A stretch of 12,532 nt of DNA, taken from positions 1 through 12,532 of the forward strand of contig JAZSFJ010000009.1 of assembly GCA_045532145.1 (NCBI GenBank), in the 5' to 3' direction. Positions within the stretch are counted from its first letter, which is position 1. Every line of letters begins with the position of its first letter. Below the pieces are notes generated by a model. That model worked only from the letters and a program-made list of their open reading frames with translations, was not told the origin of the DNA and did no database searches. Positions 1 through 6,431 of the stretch are shown here, one piece after another. Source of the stretch: SIG459 sp045532145. Its GTDB lineage: Bacteria > Bacillota > Clostridia > Oscillospirales > Oscillospiraceae. The position numbers were made by a program, and so were the translations under genes.

Positions 1-340
1 TTGGGGCGCGCCGGGGCGTCGCGCCCTACGGGTGCAAATACATCGGGCCGTAGGGGATGCCGGCCCCTCCGGATGGAGGTTCACGGGCGGATGTGGGCAC
101 CCGCCCCTACGGTAAAACCTGAAGTTTACACATAGTCCGTAGGGCGGGCGCTTGCTCCCGCCGTTTCCCTTGCGGGCGCGACCTGACGCGCCCCTACGGC
201 TGGTGCGGAATTTGCGGCGCGATGAGGTCATCGCGCCCTACGGATGGAGGTTCACGGGCGGATGTGGGCATCCGCCCCTACGACGAAAAGCGAAAAGCTA
301 CAAAAATGCTGTAGGGGCGGACCGATGTGTCCGCCCGCAT
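1..340. repeat. R1 hairpin-repeat cluster (left edge)
   Basis: This stretch holds no gene that I can support. It is a run of short imperfect palindromes sharing the outer sequence CGTAGGGGC or its complement GCCCCTACG. Recognisable units lie at about 3-31 (GGCGCG/CGCGCC), 150-176 (GGCGGG/CCCGCC), 215-243 (GGCGCGATGA/TCATCGCGCC) and 311-338 (GGGCGGA/TCCGCCC). A 41-bp unit occurs twice, at 71-111 and 242-282, with one difference. The last unit ends about 3 bases after the tadA stop codon. Cores differ between units but each stays self-complementary, so the foldback rather than one sequence seems to be kept. Open frames across this region spell repeat-derived peptides and are not genes. Confidence 0.85.
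242..282. repeat. 41-bp direct repeat, second copy (first at 71-111)
   Basis: The block starts GGATGGAGGTTCACGGGCGG, runs to CCCCTACG and matches 71-111 with a single C/T change. It contains a GGGCGGATG/CATCCGCCC-type foldback. The two copies are 171 bases apart and both end on the conserved CTACG terminus of the R1 family, so they look like copies of one unit. Confidence 0.85.
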
Positions 341-342
341 TG

Positions 343-798
343 CTATTTCCGCATTCCTTCAAAAAACTCCCGAAGCAGTGCGGCGCTTTCCTCTGCCAGC
401 ACGCCGCCGTATATTGCGGTGTGGCCGGGGTAATTTTCCTCGAAGAGATTCAAAATGCTGGCGGCGGAGCCGGTGTGCTCCTCCCGGGCGCCGTAGACCA
501 GCGTACCGAGGCGGCTCATTATCATGGCCCCGGCGCACATGGGGCAGGGCTCAAGGGTGACAAAGAGGCTGCAGTCATCCATGCGCCAGTCTCCCCGGCG
601 GCGGGCGGCCTCCTCAAGGGCCTCTATCTCTGCATGGCCGGTGACGCTTCGGCGCTCCTCCCGGCGGTTGCGGCCCCGGCCTATTATCTCGCCGCTGCCG
701 TCAACTATCACGCAGCCCACGGGTATCTCTCCCGCCGCGGCTGCCTTCCGTGCAAGAGCCAGAGCCTCAAGCATATATTTCTCCATATCCAAAACCAT
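343..798 (-). CDS. tadA: tRNA-specific adenosine deaminase TadA
   Basis: TadA deaminates the wobble adenosine of tRNA-Arg(ACG) to inosine in the cytoplasm. With the chosen start the protein has 151 residues, the usual family size. The zinc and catalytic motifs are complete: H55-A-E57 (HAE) with E57 as proton shuttle, and P84-C85-P-M-C88 with the two zinc cysteines. The start at 798 follows an AAGGCGG ribosome site. A promoter at 821-849 puts transcription start near 814, which excludes an in-frame start at 831. An ATG at 786 is the alternative and would remove four residues. Downstream an R1 hairpin follows the stop codon almost directly. The gene is separated from kdpE by a terminator and seems to be transcribed alone. 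A related cytosine or guanine deaminase is possible but less likely given the length and motif spacing. Confidence 0.93.
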   Translation of the reverse strand: MVLDMEKYMLEALALARKAAAAGEIPVGCVIVDGSGEIIGRGRNRREERRSVTGHAEIEALEEAARRRGDWRMDDCSLFVTLEPCPMCAGAMIMSRLGTLVYGAREEHTGSAASILNLFEENYPGHTAIYGGVLAEESAALLREFFEGMRK

Positions 799-820
799 CA
801 CCGCCTTATTTGTTATATGT

Positions 821-849
821 ATTGTAACCAAGGCTGGGAGATTTGTAAA
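821..849 (-). promoter_or_regulatory. SigA-type promoter of tadA
   Basis: On the minus strand TTTACA (844-849) and TACAAT (821-826) are separated by exactly 17 bases. The expected transcription start is near 814, giving a leader of about 16 bases to the start at 798. Confidence 0.65.
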
Positions 850-880
850 GATACCATAACCCGCCAGGCGGATTTCATTG

Positions 881-934
881 AATAAAGCAAAATCGCCAAA
901 GACCCGCAGAGGGCTTTGGCGATTTTGCTTTATT
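881..934 (-). terminator. Perfect 21-bp stem terminator after kdpE
   Basis: Bases 881-901 are the exact reverse complement of 914-934. The 12-base loop contains a further CCC/GGG pairing (903-905 with 911-913). The stem ends in A-rich and T-rich sides, so it could terminate in either direction. The kdpE stop codon (930-932) lies within the stem. It separates the kdpDE operon from tadA. Confidence 0.85.
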
Positions 935-1634
935 CTTCCTCCGCCATGCGGTAGCCTACACCGACCTCGGTGAATATGTACTTGGGCTCGGCGGGGTTTT
1001 CCTCGATTTTGCGGCGGATGTTTGCCATATGCACTCTCAGCACCTGGTTATTACCCCGGGCGGCGGGGCCCCAGAGCTCCTTGAGTATGGCGTCATAGGT
1101 GAGCACCTTTCCCGCGTTCTTGCCCAAAAGGGAGACTATGCGAAATTCGTTCTGGGTCAGGTGGACATTCTCGCCGTCGATAAGGGCCTGATGCTTGTTG
1201 TAGTCTACAGTCAGTCGGCCAACGGTGAAGAGGCCGCTGGGAGATATGCTGCCGCCGGCGGAGGAGCGGGTGTGGCGCAGGGCGGTGCGGATGCGGGCCA
1301 GAAGCTCCCCGGTGCCGAAGGGCTTGGTGATATAGTCGTCGGCTCCCGCGTCCAGAGCTTCCACCTTGTCCCGCTCGTGCATACGGGCGGAGACCACCAC
1401 TATGGGCAGGGCAGTCCAGCTGCGGACAGAACGGATAATTTCTATACCGTCCATGTCAGGCAGACCCAGGTCCAGAATAACAAGGTCCGGGCAGTGGGAG
1501 CTTATCATGGAGCAGCTTTCCTTACCGGTGTGGGCGGTTATGACGTCATAACCGTTGGTGGAGAGCACTGCGCTGATAAAGTTGGATATGCGCAGCTCAT
1601 CCTCAACTATCAATATCTTGGAACGGATCTCCAT
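930..1634 (-). CDS. kdpE: OmpR/PhoB-family response regulator, KdpE-type
   Basis: This 234-residue two-component response regulator has a receiver domain (about 5-120) and a C-terminal winged-helix DNA-binding domain (about 140-232). The receiver shows the acidic pocket E11-D12, the phospho-acceptor D55 in LDLGLPDMDG, S82 in the T/S position and K104 in TKPF. The C-terminal part has the LTQNEFRIV and VGYRM signatures typical of KdpE. The start at 1634 was chosen because AAGGAGG lies six bases upstream; a longer frame reaches 1703 but lacks such a site. The start overlaps the 3' end of the kinase gene by 32 bases, so the two are probably translationally coupled. No kdpFABC potassium pump genes are in the window, so its target is unknown. 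TTAACG repeats at 2806-2875 are a candidate binding site. Confidence 0.88.
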   Translation of the reverse strand: MEIRSKILIVEDELRISNFISAVLSTNGYDVITAHTGKESCSMISSHCPDLVILDLGLPDMDGIEIIRSVRSWTALPIVVVSARMHERDKVEALDAGADDYITKPFGTGELLARIRTALRHTRSSAGGSISPSGLFTVGRLTVDYNKHQALIDGENVHLTQNEFRIVSLLGKNAGKVLTYDAILKELWGPAARGNNQVLRVHMANIRRKIEENPAEPKYIFTEVGVGYRMAEEE

Positions 1635-2733
1635 TTTCGTCCTCCTTAATAATCGGGAGAGTGAAGCTGAGCAAAGCTCCGCCCTCCGGGCGGTTGGCCG
1701 CACTCAGGCTGCCGCCGTGGGCGCGGATAATGGTGCGGCATACGCTGAGACCTATGCCCATGGTGCGGCGTGAGTCCTGACGTTTGGTTTCGGGGGAATG
1801 TATTATCTTGCCTTCAACAAGCTGACTCAGGGCTCTTTGGCTTATGCCCGCCCCGTTGTCCTCCACGCTGATGCAGGCCATGTCTCCCTCTCTTTGGAGG
1901 CTGAGCTTTGCCCATGTGGCGCCCTCGCCGTGGAGGACCACATTCACCAGCAGGTTTATGATGACCTGCTCAATGAGCATGGCATCAATGGGGGAGATGA
2001 TGAGCTCGTCGGGGATGCTGGTTCTGACCGGAAGCTCCGGGTATTGCTTGCGGAAGCGGGAGAGGGCCTCGCCCAGCACTTCCTCCAGGGCCTGGGGCTC
2101 TGTATGTATCCGGGGTGCGCTGCCATCGCCTATGCGGGTGATGGAGAGGATGTTTTCCATCATGTTTATCAGCCACTCGGCGTCGCTGCGGGCGTCGGCC
2201 ACGAGCCTGCTGCGGTCCTGGGGCGACAGGGGATTGTCCTTGTCCCCCAGCATACCCAGAGTGCCAATGATGCTGGTAAGTGGGGTGCGGAAGTCGTGGG
2301 ATATGGCCCGGAGCAGATTGGCCCGCATTTTCTCCTTCTCCGCTTCAAGGCGCATCTGCTCGCCCTTGCGCACCCTGCTCATAAGGGTGCAGGTTATGAC
2401 CGAGACAATAAACATACAGAAGAAGGTGAGGGGGTAGCCGGTCATGGAGAAATTGAAGTGGAAGTAGGGGAAGGTGAAGGCGTAGTTAACCGCTATGACC
2501 GAGAGCACCGAGGCCAGCAGGCCGTAGAAGTAACCATCGGTGCAAAGGGAGACCAGCAGTACCACCAGCACGAATATCAAAGGTACATGGAAGTCGGTGT
2601 CGCTGATAATCTGCAGGAAAAAGCAGGGGACAAAGCCGCAGGCCAGGAGACCCAGCGTTATGAGGCTGTCCCGAAGGGATATGGGAAATGAAGTGCGGAG
2701 AAAATCTCTGAAGCTCTTCCTTGGTTTTTTCAT
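1603..2733 (-). CDS. Short KdpD-like membrane sensor histidine kinase
   Basis: This 376-residue kinase probably phosphorylates the overlapping KdpE-type regulator. An N-terminal membrane block (about 23-119) has four hydrophobic segments resembling the KdpD DUF4118 region. It is followed by a HisKA domain with H146 in the motif AISHDFRTPL and a HATPase_c domain with an N box (E255 to N264), a DNGAG box (292-296) and GIGLS (326-330). Full-length KdpD is about 900 residues and begins with a KdpD sensor domain and a Usp domain; both are missing here. The start at 2733 has AAGGAGG eight bases upstream and lies just after a promoter, so the short form is a real gene design and not a broken KdpD. 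What it senses is unknown. Confidence 0.88.
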   Translation of the reverse strand: MKKPRKSFRDFLRTSFPISLRDSLITLGLLACGFVPCFFLQIISDTDFHVPLIFVLVVLLVSLCTDGYFYGLLASVLSVIAVNYAFTFPYFHFNFSMTGYPLTFFCMFIVSVITCTLMSRVRKGEQMRLEAEKEKMRANLLRAISHDFRTPLTSIIGTLGMLGDKDNPLSPQDRSRLVADARSDAEWLINMMENILSITRIGDGSAPRIHTEPQALEEVLGEALSRFRKQYPELPVRTSIPDELIISPIDAMLIEQVIINLLVNVVLHGEGATWAKLSLQREGDMACISVEDNGAGISQRALSQLVEGKIIHSPETKRQDSRRTMGIGLSVCRTIIRAHGGSLSAANRPEGGALLSFTLPIIKEDENGDPFQDIDS

Positions 2734-2766
2734 AGCTGCGCCTCCTTCTTTTTAGTCTTACATTAC

Positions 2767-2775
2767 ATTATACCA
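2767..2775 (-). promoter_or_regulatory. Extended -10 promoter of the kinase/regulator operon
   Basis: On the minus strand TGG is directly followed by a perfect TATAAT (2767-2772), an extended -10 element. No good -35 is found 17 bases upstream, which fits a promoter that needs an activator bound upstream at the TTAACG repeats. Confidence 0.6.
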
Positions 2776-2805
2776 TGGGGCGCAAGGGGGGCGAGGTAAA
2801 ATTTC

Positions 2806-2875
2806 CGTTAAGAATGGCGAAGGGCTTAACGGAGCTTTAACGAGTCCGGCGGGTCTGCTTTGCACACAATTAACG
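2806..2875. promoter_or_regulatory. Candidate operator: four TTAACG hexamers, three in 11-bp phase
   Basis: TTAACG occurs on the plus strand at 2826-2831, 2837-2842 and 2870-2875, with starts 11 and 33 bases apart, so all three face the same side of the helix. A reversed copy (CGTTAA) lies at 2806-2811 and makes an 8-bp inverted repeat with the first direct copy (2805-2812 / 2825-2832). Direct hexamers with an 11-bp period are the classical layout for OmpR/PhoB-family regulators. The sites lie about 45-80 bases upstream of the kinase promoter start, between two divergent genes. That the regulator encoded at 930-1634 binds here is inference. Confidence 0.5.
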
Positions 2876-2925
2876 CTCTGCATGATAAAATAATAACAGA
2901 ATCAATTATAAAGGAGTTTGACCAA

Positions 2926-3489
2926 ATGGCAAGAGAATTCACCGCTTCCTCCGCTGTTATGAAAGAACTGGCAGAGGACGAAAAGCTTGTATGGATGGGT
3001 GCACCCGAGGCCTTTCCTCTTATGAACGGAGACAACAAAAAGGGTCTCACCAGCCGCTGGCTGGGCTGCATAGTGGCCGCAGTTGCATTTATAGTGATAT
3101 ACATCCTGCTGAACGCTTCCATGGCCGGAGGCATCAATGTCTGGCTGCTGATAATTCTGCTTATAGTGGTTGCCTACATAGCAGCAATGCCCGTTCTCGA
3201 CAGAAACAACATTTATAAAAACTGCAAGTACTATGTAACAGACCGCCGCGTGATTCTCCATCATGCAGACAAGGACATCTATGCCCTGCCCCTGAGCGGT
3301 GTGAAGACTGCAGTTGTTGCAGCAGAGCCCGGCTGTGTCCATGTTGAGTTGGGCGCCTGCGCCGGCATCAAGGCCAAAAAGCGCCGCACGGCCGCTTTCG
3401 TTCCCAAGAAGAGCGACAGCGACAACGTCATCGGCATGGTCCTCTACAATATCGAGGACAACGAAAACGTAAGAAAAATCTTCTCCTGA
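2926..3489 (+). CDS. Two-TM membrane protein with PH-like C-terminal domain
   Basis: The function of this 187-residue protein is not known. The N-terminal 45 residues look soluble. Two hydrophobic segments follow (about 46-63 and 70-91). The C-terminal half contains YYVTDRRVILHH (102-113) and the strand pattern IYALPLSGVKTAVV, which resembles bacterial PH-like domains (bPH family). The tail includes a basic KAKKRR patch. The start at 2926 has AAAGGAG nine bases upstream; an upstream in-frame ATG at 2860 has no ribosome site. The gene is divergent from the kdpD/kdpE-like operon and shares with it the TTAACG-containing intergenic region, so joint regulation is plausible. It is monocistronic, ending in a strong terminator. 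I can support the membrane topology and the PH-like reading, but no specific role. Confidence 0.8.
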   Translation: MAREFTASSAVMKELAEDEKLVWMGAPEAFPLMNGDNKKGLTSRWLGCIVAAVAFIVIYILLNASMAGGINVWLLIILLIVVAYIAAMPVLDRNNIYKNCKYYVTDRRVILHHADKDIYALPLSGVKTAVVAAEPGCVHVELGACAGIKAKKRRTAAFVPKKSDSDNVIGMVLYNIEDNENVRKIFS

Positions 3490-3512
3490 TTTTTTTCCTC
3501 TTTTCAGCGGGT

Positions 3513-3546
3513 CGGCAGCATCTTCGGATGCTGCCGATTTTCGTTT
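3513..3546 (+). terminator. Intrinsic terminator with TTCG tetraloop
   Basis: CGGCAGCATC (3513-3522) pairs with GATGCTGCCG (3527-3536) around a TTCG tetraloop, followed by ATTTTCGTTTT. It closes the transcription unit of the PH-like membrane protein. Confidence 0.92.
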
Positions 3547-3639
3547 TAAATAAGGCTCCCCCCTTCGACAGCTTTTTCTGGATATATGGTGTATATTTTC
3601 GGTATAAACTACAATATCTAGCATAAGGAGGCAGAAATA

Positions 3640-4455
3640 ATGCCCTCAAAAGCAAGCAAGCGACTGATGCGCTCCGTTGCCTACATACCCGTGGAGGACA
3701 TACTCCCGGGACAGATGCAGCCCCGCCGCCACTTCTCCCGCCAGGGGCTTGAGGAGCTGCGGGATTCCATAGCGGAGCACGGGGTGCTCCAGCCTCTCAC
3801 CGTACGCTCCCGGGGAGATCGCTTTGAACTTATAGCCGGGGAGCGGAGGCTCAGAGCGGCGAAAATGGCCGGGCTTTATGAAGTGCCCTGCATAATCATG
3901 GACGTTGACATGGAAAAGTCGGGGATAATTGCCCTTATTGAGAATATCCAGCGGCGGGATCTGGATTTTGTTGAGGAGGCCGAGGGTATAAGAGCTCTTG
4001 TGCAGCTTTTCGGTCTCAGCCAGGAGGAGGTGGCCCGGGCTCTGGGAAAAAGCCAGAGCGCTGTTGCCAACAAGCTGCGGATACTGCGTCTTGACAGTAC
4101 TGTGCTGGACAGGCTTCGCAGCGAAGGGCTTTCCGAGCGCCACGCCCGGGCCCTTCTCCGCCTTGAGGACCGGGAGAAGCAGCAGGAGGCCCTGGACTTC
4201 ATCATTGACCAGCGGATGAACGTGGCCGCCGCCGAGGACTACATAGCCCGCCTCACCGCACCCCGCCCGGAGCCGGAGGTGAAAGCCATGCGCCGCAAAA
4301 GCCTTTTTGTCATGAAGGATGTGCGGGTGTTCATGAACAGCCTCAACCGCAGTCTGGACCTTGTGCGGCAGGGGGGCATAGATGCCACCCTCAGCCGGGA
4401 TGAAACGGAAAGCGATTTGGTCCTGACGGTGAGAATACCCAAGGGGAAAAAGTAG
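3640..4455 (+). CDS. noc: Noc-type ParB/Spo0J-family DNA-binding CTPase
   Basis: This 271-residue protein is ParB-like. It has the N-terminal CTP-binding fold with QPRRHF (27-32), GERRLRAA (67-74) and ENIQRRDL (101-108), then a helix-turn-helix around 126-148 containing GKSQSAVANKLRILRL, and SERHARALLRL. The helix-turn-helix and the C-terminal end RIPK closely resemble Bacillus Noc, the nucleoid occlusion factor, more than chromosomal ParB. There is no parA beside it, which also fits. The start at 3640 has AAGGAGG eight bases upstream. Unlike Bacillus Noc as I recall it, the N-terminus is short and basic and shows no clear amphipathic membrane-binding helix. The TAG stop codon is the TAG of the R1 repeat end GTAGGGGC. 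No convincing promoter was found in the AT-rich 3570-3630. A general ParB is the alternative. Confidence 0.8.
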   Translation: MPSKASKRLMRSVAYIPVEDILPGQMQPRRHFSRQGLEELRDSIAEHGVLQPLTVRSRGDRFELIAGERRLRAAKMAGLYEVPCIIMDVDMEKSGIIALIENIQRRDLDFVEEAEGIRALVQLFGLSQEEVARALGKSQSAVANKLRILRLDSTVLDRLRSEGLSERHARALLRLEDREKQQEALDFIIDQRMNVAAAEDYIARLTAPRPEPEVKAMRRKSLFVMKDVRVFMNSLNRSLDLVRQGGIDATLSRDETESDLVLTVRIPKGKK

Positions 4456-4582
4456 GGGCGAGCATTGCTCGTCCGCGGGCGTCCACGTCGTCCCACTGTG
4501 GCGGCGGCAGCAAGCGGCCGCCCTACGGGTGCTGCGGCAATTTGAGGTTTTGCTTGTAGGGGCGGACCGATGTGTCCGCCCG
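4452..4582. repeat. 131-bp composite R1 repeat, copy 1
   Basis: The block matches 4759-4889 along its whole 131 bases with about four substitutions and no indels. It is built of R1 hairpin modules: GGCGAGCA/TGCTCGTC near 4456-4473, GGCGGC/GCCGCC near 4500-4524, and GGGCGGA/TCCGCCC near 4560-4581. It begins inside the noc stop codon. The module at 4498-4528 is present in reverse orientation at 10302-10328. Confidence 0.9.
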
Positions 4583-4758
4583 CATGGCGGTGCGATGAGG
4601 TCATCGCGCCCTACGGATGCGTCAATATGCACATGGTTAAAAATTCATGCGTAGGGGCCGGACACTGGCCGGCCCGTTCGGATGGGCTGATTTAAGGCGG
4701 GCGACCACAGGTCGCCCCTACGAAAGGGACATGACCGCAAGGGAATAATATCCCAACT
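4583..4758. repeat. R1 modules between the two 131-bp copies
   Basis: Three further R1 units are visible: 4589-4616 (GCGATGA/TCATCGC, also found at 215-243), 4651-4675 (GGGCCGG/CCGGCCC) and 4697-4722 (GGGCGACC/GGTCGCCC). Short unique spacers separate them. No credible gene is seen between noc and the terminator at 4930. Confidence 0.8.
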
Positions 4759-4889
4759 GTAGGGGCGAGCATTGCTCGTCCGCGGGCGACCACAACGTCC
4801 CACTGTGGCGGCGGCAGCAAGCGGCCGCCCTACGGGTGCTGCGGCAATTTGAGGCTTTGCTTGTAGGGGCGGACCGATGTGTCCGCCCG
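4759..4889. repeat. 131-bp composite R1 repeat, copy 2
   Basis: Second copy of the block at 4452-4582, in the same orientation. The direct pair encloses 176 bases and could support deletion or duplication by recombination. Confidence 0.9.
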
Positions 4890-4929
4890 TGCCCTATGAG
4901 CCTGTTTTTTCGGCTGCGTGAAATAATTA

Positions 4930-4960
4930 AAGGGAGTGCCGCGTGATGCGGCACTCCCTT
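4930..4960 (-). terminator. Terminator of the thl-ctfA-ctfB operon
   Basis: Bases 4930-4942 and 4948-4960 form a perfect 13-bp stem with a five-base loop. On the minus strand the stem is followed by TTAATTATTT. It lies 33 bases after the ctfB stop codon. Confidence 0.85.
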
Positions 4961-4992
4961 CGGGGTATATCACGAAAAAAGAGGATTCGTAT

Positions 4993-5661
4993 TTACTTTA
5001 CATCTTCCATGTAGCCAACGGTCTCGGGAATGATGAGCTTTGCACCGGTCTTGGCGACGACTTCGTCAATGGTGGTGTTGCGGCTGATCTCCTTGAGAAC
5101 GGGGCCTTCGGGAGTGATCTCGATGACAGCCAGCTCGCTGACGATGTAGTTAACGCAGCGGTAGCCGGTGAGGGGCATCTGGGTCTTCTGAACGATCTTG
5201 GGGTTGCCTGCCTTGTCGCAATGAGTGGTCATTACGATGGTGGTCTTGGAGCCGGTAACAAGGTCCATAGCGCCGCCCATGCCGGCAGCAGCCTTGCCGG
5301 GAACCATCCAGTTGGCCAGGTTACCCTCGGCGTCAACTTCGTATGCACCCAGAACGGTGGTGTCGATGTGGCCGCCGCGGATGAAGCCGAAGGAACGGAA
5401 GGAGTCGAAGCAGACAGCGCCAACGCGCATCTTGCTGGGACGTCCGCCGGCGTCAACGATGTAGGGGTTGACCTCCTCGCCGGGGGCGGGAGCGCCGGTG
5501 AGACCAACAACGCCGTTCTCGGAATCGATCCAGATGTCGATGTCCTCGGGGAGGTAGTCCAGGCACTTGGTAGGCATGCCGATACCAAGGTTTACGATGT
5601 CGCCGTCATTGAAGAATCGGGCGGTGCGGTAAGCAATCAGTTCTTTTCCGGTAAGAGCCAT
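4993..5661 (-). CDS. ctfB: Acetoacetate/butyrate CoA-transferase, subunit B
   Basis: This is the beta subunit of a heteromeric family I CoA-transferase that moves CoA between acetoacetyl-CoA and a short fatty acid such as acetate or butyrate. The 222 residues match the family length. The glycine-rich start VNLGIGMPT (23-31), the catalytic glutamate E48 in SENG, IRGGHIDTTVLGA and NWMVPGK...GMGGAMDLV are all present and resemble clostridial CtfB/AtoA. The start at 5661 has TAGGAGGT upstream. It lies 16 bases after ctfA and is the last gene of the operon, before the terminator at 4930-4960. The name atoA (or scoB) is equally usable. The exact acyl partner cannot be read from the sequence. Confidence 0.93.
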   Translation of the reverse strand: MALTGKELIAYRTARFFNDGDIVNLGIGMPTKCLDYLPEDIDIWIDSENGVVGLTGAPAPGEEVNPYIVDAGGRPSKMRVGAVCFDSFRSFGFIRGGHIDTTVLGAYEVDAEGNLANWMVPGKAAAGMGGAMDLVTGSKTTIVMTTHCDKAGNPKIVQKTQMPLTGYRCVNYIVSELAVIEITPEGPVLKEISRNTTIDEVVAKTGAKLIIPETVGYMEDVK

Positions 5662-5677
5662 TTCTAGTACCTCCTAA

Positions 5678-6400
5678 TCAGACGTCGGTGGGAGCCTTAC
5701 CCTGGACCACGGCGTCAACGATGAAGTGGGGGGTAAAGATGGTGTCGGGCAGAAGCTCGCCTACTTCAACGATCTCCTCGGCCTCAACGATAACATGGTC
5801 GGCGGCGTTGGCGAAAACGTTGTTGAAGTTGCGGGCGGTGTGACGGAAGTAGCAGTTACCGATCTTGTCGGCCTTCCATGCGTGGATGAAGCAAACGTCG
5901 GCACGGATGGGACGCTCGAGAATGTAACGCTTGCCAACTTCGGGCTCGTCGGGCTCAACGAAGACGTACTTGTGCAGGTCCTCGCGCCACTCGATGAGCT
6001 GCTTGCCTTCCTCCATGGGAGTGTGAACTCCGGTGGGGGTCAGGATGCCGCCGATGCCGGCGCCGCCTGCGCGAACCTTCTCGCAGATGGTGCCCTGGGG
6101 GATAAAGGTGACATCGATCTCGCCGGCAACGACCTTTGCGCAGGTCTCTTCGTTGTTGCCGATGTGGGAGCAGTTAAGCTTCTTGATGCGGTCAGCGTGG
6201 ACCAGCTTGCCTATGCCGCGGCCCTTGACGCTGGTGTTGTTGGAGATAACGTTGAGGTCGGTGATGTCGGTTTCCAGCAGACCGTCGATCAGAGTCTCAG
6301 GGACACCGACATTGACGAAGCCGGGAAGCAGGATGCTCATACCGCTGAAGCAATACTTGTTGATTGCCTCAGAGACGCTCATAACCTTGGATTTCAGCAT
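5678..6400 (-). CDS. ctfA: Acetoacetate/butyrate CoA-transferase, subunit A
   Basis: This is the alpha subunit partner of the gene at 4993-5661. At 240 residues it is slightly longer than the roughly 220 usual for CtfA/AtoD. It shows the substrate-binding glycine loop around 22-34 (ILLPGFVNVGVPE), GGAGIGGILTPTGVHT (112-127) and an aromatic/acidic stretch FVEPDEPEVGKRYILE (not exact in family) before CFIHAWKADKIGN. The start at 6400 has AGGAGG eight bases upstream. The gene lies 31 bases after thl and 16 bases before ctfB, so the three are co-transcribed. Together with thiolase, it would link acetyl-CoA, acetoacetyl-CoA and free acetoacetate or butyrate. Other 3-oxoacid or branched-acid CoA-transferases are possible. 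Confidence 0.9.
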   Translation of the reverse strand: MLKSKVMSVSEAINKYCFSGMSILLPGFVNVGVPETLIDGLLETDITDLNVISNNTSVKGRGIGKLVHADRIKKLNCSHIGNNEETCAKVVAGEIDVTFIPQGTICEKVRAGGAGIGGILTPTGVHTPMEEGKQLIEWREDLHKYVFVEPDEPEVGKRYILERPIRADVCFIHAWKADKIGNCYFRHTARNFNNVFANAADHVIVEAEEIVEVGELLPDTIFTPHFIVDAVVQGKAPTDV

Positions 6401-6431
6401 TCTGTGTTCCTCCTAAAAATTTTCGGGTAAA

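Noticed and set aside
1029..2691. Long plus-strand frames opposite the kdpDE-like genes
   Set aside because: They are antisense shadows of well-supported two-component genes.
4239..4954. Minus-strand frames with repeated peptides such as GRTHRSAPTSK and CRRHSGT
   Set aside because: They are translations of R1 repeats, found in several places, without ribosome sites; not genes.
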